Shown: positions 55,037-64,000 of the stretch, piece after piece | Numbering within the stretch: the first letter of the stretch is position 1 | Layout: every line of letters begins with the position of its first letter | NCBI RefSeq assembly: GCF_000005505.3 | Contig: NC_016131.3 | Coordinates: 10,251,501 to 10,315,500 of the forward strand | DNA from: Brachypodium distachyon | Taxonomy: Eukaryota > Streptophyta > Magnoliopsida > Poales > Poaceae | Direction of reading: 5' to 3' | DNA: 64,000 nt | Program-made: the position numbers and the translations under genes | Notes under the pieces: generated by a model | Seen by the model: only the letters and a program-made list of their open reading frames with translations | Database searches by the model: none | What the model was told of the DNA's origin: nothing

Positions 55037-56187
55037 GGCCGCCGTCGTTGCTTTTAAGAGAGGGGCTTATCGGGGGGAGTTGGGTTTGGACTTTGGACCA
55101 GAGGCGATCTGATCTGATTATCCACAGCTACTGTGCTCCCCTTCCAATAATATGCCCCGTCGGATCTAGACCAGAGGCCATCTGAGCTGAATTGGGGACT
55201 GGAAGGCCAGGAGAAGGTGGCAGGGCGTCATGGTCGGGCTCGTTAAGCATAATAACGTGCTACACCAAACTTCAGATCAGCTTGGCCTGTTTGAGACTCG
55301 TTAAGCTCGTTACCGATCCACACGTCTTTGTTAAAGGTGGGGGCGAACCCAAAAATAAATAACCGGGGTTTAGTTGAAGTTGTTTGTTGTTGTTTTAGAT
55401 GGTGTCATTTAATTTTTATTTTAGGTTTTAGGTATGAGGGTTTGAACCAAAATCATCGGTGTCAATTGACACGATGAAATATTACGGCTCAGCCCCTGAT
55501 TAAAGATACAAGTTGAGTGTCTCTCCATGCTTGTCAACCAATGAGTATGCGTGTGGATGCATCCGCGGTTCTAAGAAATGTCAAATCGACGCGTGCGCAA
55601 CTGGAATTGATTAGGTCAAAATCATACCCCCTAGGGCTATGCGGCTTGTTATACGACATATATAGTGCATTAGTGTGGTATGCTCCTTTCCATACGTGGT
55701 ATGATTACTTTCCAACATTTTAATTTTTCGATTTCAAAATTCAGACATAACATAGAATCCAACTAAACCAAATAAATACTCAAGACGAACTGCAAGGACG
55801 AGTGGCGCTTGGGCCGGCTCAATGAGACCAAGGTGGCAACGTCAGAGGAGCAGGGCGCGGTAGATGCTATGGATCCAAGAATCAAAATAATTTCGTTGAG
55901 ATAAATCCATATTCGAACCCGAAGAGAACTCTATATCATGTTTCAAAAATTCTTTGTAATGATTGCTGATCAAGCGTGCGTTCGGCACCAACCAAAAATA
56001 CTTTGCTGCTGCCACGAAAGACATGAATCAATGAATCGCATTCGACTTGTCTGGCCTGTACAGGATGACACTTTAGCTGTCAGTGGACCATCATGACACA
56101 GATTGATTGGATAATGGAAGCACAAATTATTACATGCAGAGCAACTAACTATATCGTGTCACGTCAAAAGTGGAACAATTGTTGATA
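55037..56187. other. Intergenic region upstream of GATC
   Basis: The first 200 bp should hold the GATC promoter and 5' UTR (minus strand); no clear TATA box was seen. A near-duplicate pair (accagaggcgatctgatctg / accagaggccatctgagctg, about 55098 and 55170) is present. The rest is unremarkable. Confidence 0.45.
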
Positions 56188-56300
56188 CTCGCTCCGTTCC
56201 ATAATTCTTGTCGAAATATTATATATATTTAGACACTCTTTAGGAACAGATACATCCATTTTTGGACAAATTTGAGACAAGAATTATGACACGGAGAGAA
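56188..56300. mobile_element. Stowaway MITE
   Basis: 113 bp starting ctcgctccgttccataattc and ending with its reverse-complement form, TA on both sides. Confidence 0.85.
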
Positions 56301-56345
56301 TACTTTTTTAGCACCCTAGTTATACTTTAACTACAATATGTAATA

Positions 56346-56429
56346 CTTTCTCCGTTTCATAAAGTTTGGCACGGGTTTGAACTAAAGATAGTTCAAAACC
56401 GTGTCAATATTCTTATTAAATGGAGGGAG
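56346..56429. mobile_element. Short Stowaway MITE
   Basis: 84 bp, ctttctccgtttcataaag to ttattaaatggagggag, TA at both ends. A further single Stowaway end (tggagggag) at about 56611-56619 may close an older, partly lost element. Confidence 0.7.
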
Positions 56430-56619
56430 TATCTTCGTTACAGAATATAGGATGTCCTAACTTCGTCGTATGTCAAACATCTAACCAAATTTATTGAAAA
56501 ATGTATATGAAATAAGTATTACTACTGAGATCTATATATATTTATAATGACAGATTCAAAAATAGACTTTTTGCCTTAGGACAAAGCTAGAACATTTTAT
56601 ATCTAAAAATGGAGGGAGT

Positions 56620-57590
56620 ACATATTAAACAATGTATAAGGTTGTACTCACTTGCTACCTATCTACAGGCATGGACTTTTGTACACATGATTCTACATGT
56701 TTATTCGAGATTTTCTGACCACAAAACAAAACAAAAGAAAATGCATATATGTACACGCGATGACACTAGAGATCTCTGTGGAACGCGCAATAAACAACGC
56801 GGCCAAAAAGGTTATCAAAAAATCTCCCCACACTCGTTATTTATCGAGCGGTAGGAGATACACCATGGATAGAGAAAGAGACGCATGATAATAGACTATC
56901 TTGAAGCTTTGTCACTTCAAAAAAAAAGACAGCTCTACAACAGAAAGAACCAAGAATACCCGCGTGACACAAGCTAAGGGATGATCTAGCGATCCCCAAA
57001 CCAAAAGAACCAACCAAGAATAAGCTGATGTGACAGGTCCTACGTACACGTACACGTACTCTTTGCTGATCCATGGAGAATACGGAGGATAACGCATGCA
57101 TTGGGATCTGTACCGTACACACCACACGTGTTTGAAGACCGTCGTGAGTGAGTGCTCCGCCCACGTCTGTCACCGTGCGTCGGCGTCCGTCCGTTCTCCC
57201 TGCATGCATGCTGCTAATGATGATTTTGTTGGCCACTAATGATAACCAACCATCACGCCCAGAGTGCTGTTGTAGGCTTGTAGCCACATTTTCTTACTGC
57301 TGGTACTACTAGCTCCTCTTGTTAAAAAAGAGAGAGAGAAAAAAAACCTAGTACTAGCTCGATCCCGCCCGCGGCACATTTTTGGATTTTGGATGGTTGG
57401 ATGACAGCCGCCACAATAATAAGCCAACAAATCTGTCTCGCGTTGCGCGTGCGTAAAGAAGGACGGAAACCAAAGAAGAAGGAGAAGCGAAGCGAAGCGA
57501 AACAGGCAACGAAACGGCAGCAGCCGAGCAGAGCACATATCTATCCAAATCTCAGGAAAAGCGAGTAATAAAGAGCCGTGTGTGGGTGGA
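56620..57590. other. Intergenic, upstream of the SPX-RING gene
   Basis: No recognisable coding content. The last few hundred bases probably contain the promoter; aaataaaatc near 57590 is a weak TATA-like candidate. A tandem gcgaa tract (57486-57500) is present. Confidence 0.4.
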
Positions 57591-57599
57591 AATAAAATC

Positions 57600-57883
57600 C
57601 CGTGCAAACGCGGAACGGACAGCGGAGCCCATCCGGGACCGACGAAGCGCGCTTCCCGATCGCCTCTGCCGCCGCCGCCCCCCGCCATTAAAAGCGGAGG
57701 GACTCCTCCTCCTCCTCCTCCTTCTCCACCCCCGCCCTTCCCTGCTCGCCCCCCTCTCGTCCGTGAATCACCTGGGGAGGGGTTTTGCTGTCTCCTCCAC
57801 GCGGCGGCTGGGTTTTACGTCTCCTCCTCGCGGTGGCCGCCGCCTTGGCGCATCGATCCTCCCCAGCCCGCCGACTCATGCAG
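57600..57883 (+). promoter_or_regulatory. Probable non-coding 5' UTR exon of the SPX-RING gene
   Basis: GC-rich leader with ctcctcctcctcctcc tract, typical of grass 5' UTRs, ending ccgactcatgcag followed by GTACTG as a donor. The next acceptor before the start codon is at about 59771 (tttttcag) or 59783 (tctgtag), giving a leader intron of about 1.9 kb. The 143-144-aa frames crossing this exon are in the leader and show no domain. Inferred from splice signals only. Confidence 0.5.
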
Positions 57884-59789
57884 GTACTGTTCTCCGCCGT
57901 GCTCCACTACCGCTCCATCGCATCCATGTTTGGTTTTGGTTGGGGATTGCGCCATCCGTGCGCTTCTGCGTTTGCTATTTTGTCGGTCGTTTCTCTTCGG
58001 TGTTTATTTGATCTAGTAGGATTTTTGTGATTCGGCGTCAGCGATCAGGAAACCCATTGTCCTTGCTTTTTGAATCGTCCCTATAGGTTTCAGGTGTTGC
58101 TCTCCCGAATGGCCGAATCCAGTATGTTCATGGTCTGCGTTACCAGAAAATACTCCGTTATGTTCATGGTCTCTACTGGAATGAAAATCATGTTCCTTTT
58201 TGTAGTACAATTTAATGTTCTCAACCTCTTTTGTTGCATGGATATATTCGCTTGGTCCATGTCGCATTGCCATGCATGTCCCATCCCATTTGTTTGTTCT
58301 CTTTCTATGTATTTGGTAGCCTTTCAGTCTCTGTCATGTTGCAAGCCGTTAATCCATTGCCAGTCGTGTTGCAAGCTACCAATCTATTGCAATACCAAGG
58401 ATGAGGAATATGAAACAATTTCGTCGAGGGACTATTCTTGTTTTATTGTGGGTTAAGCTACTCAACCTCTCAAAAAAGTCAAATGCCTTGCTTCTTATCC
58501 AGTTAACTTGAAATATTCTTTTCCGAGACCATGTTAATTTATATTTCATTCTCGGAGCGATGGGTTTGCACGATATGGCTGGCTAGATAATTTCTATTTT
58601 TATTTTTAGATTCAAAGTCAGCGCTCTGATCCACTTGGTGATATTTTGGATTTTTTTTTCTTTTTCCTATGAAGGACTATTGGCATGCCATTTAGAAAAA
58701 GTGAATTACATATCTGATCACATCCCGATATGCCAATCGGATCTATCCTCAGAAAATCCATGCGCGAGTGCAATTTGTTTAAGAACAGTTGTCCACTAGC
58801 CTTTGTTTTCTAGTACAACTAACTTTGTACTAAATATGAGGCACTTATTATGGATCAGAGGGAGTAGCATTTTGTCGCCTTCCCAGCTCCAATGGGGATT
58901 ATGGCTATGTTATCAGCAACATTGCATAATCTCTAAAGAAAATGGAGAAAAAACACGAACTGCAACTGAAAGCTCAACTGTTGACACTTGGCAGTTGGTA
59001 GCAACAATAGTGTGGCAGTGATACTGACTGTTGAGGGCAACATATATAGTATGATGATATGGACGCACCTATATTACCTGAAGGCCGACTGATGCCTGGT
59101 GCTGGTTGGTGTTGGTGGTAGATGACTAGCTAAGGTAGTAGATGCAGCAATGCTATCACTATGAGGGTATGCTTGTGGCTAAGTCGCCGCAGGTTCAATT
59201 ATTTGTTCCATGTACGATGTTCATACAACAAACAGCAGCCATCCATCGCTTTAGTTAAGCAGGCTCCAGCCGTCGATGCAACTATCGTACACGGTTTGGA
59301 CACTGAAATGTCGTACGTGCAGTGATTCCGGGTATTGAATAGGATCAGAATTTTTACATCTTTACACACATAGTTTTACTATTTTGTTAGTTACTGTTTA
59401 TGGCCATTACAATATGGCTGCTAAATCAGGTAAGCTTTCTCTGTATTACCATAACCTGTCTCAGTCAATGCATGCAAGTCTGTGTTTCTGTCATCAGTGT
59501 GCTATTCCTGAATAGGGTGTGCTTCCTTGTTAAAATGGTTTTTATTTTTCCTGAGCAAGCATGTTTTCATTTGGTTAGTTGGATTTGGGAATCAAAATAT
59601 TCAATTAAATGGTTACTGCATTGGTAAATACAGATGATATTGCAATTTGCAACAAACTATATTCTGTGTATGTTGTACAGTATGATTTACTCATTGTTTA
59701 TTTTGTACTTTAGCTTTCCAAACATAGTGTTTTTATATCCTCAAGAACAACTGGATTGAGCTAATTTTTCAGGTTTCTCTGTAGGCAAG

Positions 59790-62700
59790 ATGAAGTTTGG
59801 TTCAATGTATGAGGAGTACCTCAGGGCAGAGCAGGACAAATATCTAGCAAAATGCTCCCATGTAGAGTACAAACGCCTCAAGAAGGTACTGAAGCGATGT
59901 CGAGTTGATCGCTCGTTGCAAGCAGATGTCACCAATGGCGACCAACTGCAGGACGGGAGCGACGATTCTTCAGACATTTGCGAATGCAATTCCTGCACAT
60001 GTATGCTCAGTCTCTAGACAAAATATATAGACTATGGATCATTGTGTTGTGCTTTCATCTTTCTTGTGAGCTGATGTTACCGTCATGGTTACCAGTTATG
60101 CCATTTTTCCCTTTGTGCTCTATATCACAGAACTCCAAATCTTTATTTTTTAACATAAGCTTAACGTCTTCAAAAGCAGAGTATGGCTTTTGAAACCATA
60201 CTCTCCTTTTGAAAACGTTAAGCTTATGTTATATAACCTATACAAGTTATAAACACACGATCCAATAGTCATTCTTCCTTCTATCAAAGATTAGGAGTCT
60301 AATTTTCATTTGTACAAACTGGTGTTCTACGTTTATATCACTCGTACTTTCTGTGAAAGATCGGGAGAATTTAATTTCATTCTGTAGAATGCGTTCTCTG
60401 TTTTTCAAACTTTATAGGTTTTGAAGTCTGGTCATCCATATGATATACCGTGAAGGAAAATACTGGTGATTTAGTTTTACATGCAGAACTAGTTATCTTG
60501 ACTGAAATCATTTGTTTCCATTGAATTTTTTTATATTACTCTTCACTGTTTTATACTCCCTCCATCCCAAAATAAGTGACTTGGATTTGTATAAGATTCT
60601 TATACAAATCCAAGTCACTTATTTTGGGACGGAGGGAGTATTTTTTTTGGTACGGAACTGCTTGTGCTACTGATATCCTGACTTGTTATACTTTTTGTTC
60701 AGTGTGTGATCAAATGTTCTTTACAGAACTGAACAAGGAGGCTTCAGATATAGCTGGCTGTTTCAGCTCTAGAGTACAGCGCCTTCTACATCTTCATGTT
60801 CCTTCAGGATTACAACGGTATATATGGCGTGTACGGCAATGCTTCATAGATGATCAACAAATCATGGTTCAAGAAGGGAGAATTCTAATCAATTATGTGA
60901 CCATGAATGCTATTGCTATCCGCAAAATTCTCAAGAAATATGACAAAGTAAGTTAAGTAGTTCATTTCCCAATTGTCATTATACATCTTTGAGATCTTCC
61001 TGCTAATGTGTTGTTGAAATTGCAGATACATGGTTCTGTGAGTGGTAGAGATTTCAAGAGCAAGATGCAAACTGATCATATTGAACTGTTGCAGTCACCT
61101 TGGCTGATAGAACTGGGCGCTTTCCATCTGAACTGTGATAGTTCGGATATTGATGAACCTGTAGGGTTCTTCAAGAATGGATTCTTCAAGAATTTTTCTT
61201 GTGACTTGATAGGAACACTGCCAGTAATGACTATGGCCATTTCTGAAACTATGAAGTATGAGTACAGTCTAACTTGTCCGATTTGCTTGGTGAGATGTTT
61301 TTCTTAAATTTTCCACCTTATTCTTTTAATTATCTTATACTATGTATAAAAATGGCCATAGCTAACCTAGTAATTTTTTAAAATAACAGCAGGCATTATC
61401 TTTAGCAGTTGCTTGCACCAGCAGTACATATTTGTTGAGTACCCAACGTCATTGCTACAACATAGTACAAGTTTTGTCTAAATGATCCTTAAACTGTAGA
61501 AATAGGATTTTGACATGACTATTGCCAATTGGTATAAAACTTAGTATTACATGCTGTCGACACAAACATCTGCATGAGCAGAATGTGTATATATTACTAT
61601 TAATATTTTTTATTACTTTGTGTAAACAATGATAGCAAAATTATATCTTATTTAAAGAGAGTGGATTTTGTACATGCAAGGGTGGGTGCTCGACTTTAGG
61701 GTTTAGTTATTTGCGCATCTTAAAAGCTCATAGAAGTGCAAATAATTCTTTTTATTGATAATATATGCTGATTACAAAATTTCAGTTACAGTTTCCTCTT
61801 TCTCATTTTGAAATTTCCAGTTCACAGTAATCCTAATGTATAAATAAATGTTTCCCTTACAATTTAATCGGTAATTTATAGGTATATTTTTTCCAATTTA
61901 AGTGGTAATATAGAGCTCATCCTGCTCTCGGTAATGTGGGGGCTTCTGGTCTGGAGGAGCCTCTGGTTTGTACATACAAGAAAGATTGCTGAAAATATAA
62001 TTTTCTGTTTTATAGCCTGCTTCAAACATTCTTGGAAGAGAGTTTCCAAAATAAACACATATATTTCATCAAGTTCACACTGGATAAAGCCAGCATAGGG
62101 TGGGGTTAGTAATCAATTTAGGCACCAAAAAGCGGTGAGCTGGTGATGGTAATTTTGGTGGCTATGTTCACGGAGCATGAAACTCATCCAAATATCGAAA
62201 CACATTGTGCAGGATGACACTTATTCTACTTTTCTACAACTCTGTTAAGTATGTTTTAATAGTTGTCTGCACAGGACACTTTGTTCAACCCATATGCACT
62301 TAGCTGTGGTCATCTCTTCTGCAAAGGCTGTGCATGTGGTGCTGCATCTGTGTATATCTTCCAGGGTGTTAAGACCGCACCTCCAGAGGCCAAGTGTCCT
62401 GTATGTCGAGCGGTATGTGAGCAATCCTATATTCCTGCATGTATCATTCTGATCTGTCTCCTTTTGCTCTCGATTTATGTTTCTATTTTATTCCATAATA
62501 CAACTTCTTAAATAAGAATGCATTGTGGCTTACATGGCTTCAACTTCCATGGTAATTGTTTGTATTTGATGACCTTCAGGTTGGCGTCTTTGCTCATGCT
62601 GTGCATATGAATGAACTTGACTTGCTCATCAAAACAAGGTACTAAAACTTAACCAACCCCTCTTGTCCAATCAGAATTCCGGGAAATAAACCACCTTTTT

Positions 62701-62838
62701 CTAGTTCTGATTTGCATCTATGGCTTGACCAGGTGCAAAGATTACTGGAGAGGCAGACTGCGGGAAGAACGGACTGAGATGGTGAAGCAATCTAAAGAAT
62801 ACTGGGATTCCCAGGCGATGCTGTCAATGGGGATCTGA
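59790..62838 (+). CDS. NLA: SPX-RING E3 ubiquitin ligase, NLA/BAH1-like
   Basis: Exons 59790-60000, 60703-60947, 61026-61289, 62275-62412, 62580-62638, 62733-62838; all joins GT..AG in phase, 1023 nt or 340 aa. The SPX domain starts at the first residue (MKFGSMYEEYL, then YKRLKKVLKRCR) and ends in NAIAIRKILKKYDK (about 139-152), the basic helices that bind inositol pyrophosphates in this family. A C3HC4 RING lies at 236-284: C236, C239, C251, H253, C256, C259, C281, C284, all present. Family members ubiquitinate phosphate and nitrate transporters at the plasma membrane to limit uptake; the substrate here is inferred from homology. A Stowaway and another hairpin sit in intron 1. The first-exon join (T-L-C-D) rests on phase and family fit. 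Confidence 0.9.
60151..60231. repeat. 81-bp near-perfect hairpin in SPX-RING intron 1
   Basis: Starts taacataagcttaacgt and ends acgttaagcttatgtta; the arms pair across about 37 bp with only a few mismatches. Probably a very short MITE; the transcript would fold into a long stem. Confidence 0.8.
60556..60638. mobile_element. 83-bp Stowaway MITE, almost perfect palindrome
   Basis: ctccctccatcccaaaataa at the left and its complement at the right with one mismatch (g for a), TA on both sides. Located about 65 bp before the exon 2 acceptor of the SPX-RING gene. Confidence 0.93.
61290..62274. other. SPX-RING intron 3
   Basis: 985-bp intron between the first RING Cys pair and the rest of the RING. 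AT-rich, no transposon ends recognised. Confidence 0.6.
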
Positions 62839-63318
62839 ATCCTTGACATACAAACATGTATCATTGCTTACACTGATGGCCGTCGAATCTCAAGCGTGAA
62901 GAATCCTCTTAAGCAAAATTTATTTAGTATTGTCTGCTACTCTTTTTTTTTTGACCGCATATTATCTGCTACTCTTCTACCGGGTAGTACCAACCAAGGA
63001 GAAACCTACCGAAGGCTAGCAGAGATTATCAACACTGCTGAGGTAGCTATTAAGGAAGCAAATTCCATTGTTTTATTTCATTGTGCACCTCGTTGGATCT
63101 GGAAAGAACTGAATCCCACGAATTCCTTTGTTCCTTCCGCTGTACTTGTTTGGAATGATGCACAGTTGCCTACTTTTTTGTTGCTTTTCGTGCCTGTCTA
63201 TGCTGCTGTTTTTCAGCCCTCCAGCTAGCTGCTTATCTGTATTGAATTATTTTTGAAAACCCACAATCCATTTCACCGTGTTCTTAACCGTAGGACTTGA
63301 AAAAGACATGAACACTTA
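62839..63318 (+). other. 3' UTR and downstream of the SPX-RING gene
   Basis: An accidental open frame (62896-63228) with no recognisable domain lies here. A polyA signal was not placed with confidence. Confidence 0.4.
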
Positions 63319-63400
63319 CTGCTCTCTTCGACTCATATTATTTGTCTTAAATTTGTCTAAAAGGCGTCTAGATACATGGAGTAATATGGATTAGAGGGAG
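63319..63400. mobile_element. Short Stowaway MITE
   Basis: 82 bp, left end ctgctctcttcgactcatat, right end atatggattagagggag, TA on both sides; decayed but recognisable. Confidence 0.7.
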
Positions 63401-63517
63401 TAATAAAATCAGGGGATCCTACCGTATGAGCTAAAGTAATAAATACTCTCAAAATGGCATTTAGCCGAGCTACAAAATCCCTAGGACAATGCTCATTTGC
63501 TCAAATATGACACCGAC

Positions 63518-64000
63518 ATTTTTTTTTAAGGAATGCCATCATGGCTGATTTTATTGCTTTGCAAAAATAGTTACGTCATCCGTGATTACATCCAAGAGGA
63601 AGTCGGGAGGGTCCGACTGCCAAGCACACTCTACAGGACCAACGGCCCTACTAGCAACAAGATGCGTTGCCCTGTTAGACTCTCTAGGACAATGCTCAAA
63701 ACACACCGACTCAAAATTAAGACAAGTAAAGAAACAATCTTTAAAGATGGCCGCCGCAGGGCCAAGCGAATTACCACCTCTCTTCATCACTTCAATCACC
63801 TTCATGTAGTCTAAGTTGACGACAATTCAGTTGCACCCAACAGACTCCACGAGAGCTAGACCATCCTGAAGGGCTATCGCCTCCGCAGTGGCCGCGTCCT
63901 CAACAAATTGGAATTGGCATTTCGCAGCCGCCACAAAGAAACCACGGTCCTCGCGGATAATGGCGCATGTACCACCACCCCTTGTATCGACATCATAAGC
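63518..64000 (-). pseudogene. LINE 3' end with RNase H-like domain, cut by window edge
   Basis: On the minus strand the reading enters at the right edge as DVDTRGGGTCAIIREDRGFF, continues with EDAATAEAIALQDGLALVES, meets an in-frame TGA at 63829-63827, and resumes NLDYMKVIEVMKRGGNS and CPRESNRATHLVASRAVGP to a TAA near 63551. These are the GxG strand, the E-A-A-L helix and the D and H/N motifs of the RVT_3 RNase H module in plant LINEs. A polyA tract (63519-63528) ends the element. Its upstream part lies outside the window. It is related in type to the relic at 1170-1815. Confidence 0.8.

Noticed and set aside
57580..58016. 143-144 aa frames ahead of the SPX-RING gene
   Set aside because: They read through a CT-rich leader and a good splice donor (57884) with no domain; 5' UTR is the simpler explanation.
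1..64000. Operons, riboswitches, Shine-Dalgarno sites, prophage or attachment sites
   Set aside because: Introns with GT..AG, nested plant transposons and plant-type genes show a nuclear plant locus, so these bacterial feature types do not apply.

Overview
The window looks like nuclear DNA of a grass, most likely a Triticeae-type genome (inferred). Three intron-containing genes sit in a matrix of nested transposable elements: BARE/Angela-like Copia, CACTA, Stowaway and Tourist MITEs, LINEs and SINE-like retroposons. There is no prokaryotic organisation. I rebuilt the genes by joining exons at GT/AG sites and checking that the reading phase carries through; family names come from protein motifs.

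Genes. (1) 3159-13473 (+): rhomboid-like protein with a C-terminal UBA domain (RBL15-like), 13 exons, 403 codons plus stop, catalytic Ser and His present. Its introns hold a MULE with a 9-bp target-site duplication, a SINE interrupted by a Tourist MITE, several Stowaways and a foldback element. (2) 55036-51947 (-): GatC subunit of the organellar glutamyl-tRNA(Gln) amidotransferase, 5 exons, 143 aa. (3) 59790-62838 (+), with a probable 5' UTR exon near 57.6-57.9 kb: SPX-RING E3 ubiquitin ligase of the NLA/BAH1 type, 6 coding exons, 340 aa, with hairpin MITEs in intron 1. Genes 2 and 3 are divergent.

Repeat landscape, left to right. 0-2.3 kb: decayed gene fragment, LINE RNase H relic and an inverted-repeat element. 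13.5-20.7 kb: the rhomboid 3' region and a second, diverged copy of it, separated by a decayed LINE and a full-length 668-bp polyA-type retroposon. 21.9-23.2 kb: solo Copia LTR with a perfect TSD. 24.2-30.7 kb: non-autonomous CACTA split by a non-autonomous LTR element (Transposase_28/PF04195-type ORF). 31-34 kb: papain-like protease relic, (CT)n tract, 50-bp minisatellite. 34.2-37.6 kb: LTR-like leader, second copy of the 667-bp retroposon, tandemly duplicated Helitron-like 3' ends. 38.2-49.6 kb: a Copia element with an intact 1323-aa polyprotein, preceded by an almost identical 4.2-kb duplicate of its 3' half, 3' LTR and 3' flank. 63.5 kb to the edge: another LINE 3' end.

The three genes belong to unrelated pathways (membrane proteolysis, organellar translation, phosphate/nitrogen signalling), and I see no functional coupling. 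The most unusual items are the paired retroposons of unrecognised family (18907-19574 and 35678-36344), the Copia duplication that carries its flank along (real event or assembly error), the gene-internal nested elements whose order can be read, and the duplicated rhomboid terminal exon.
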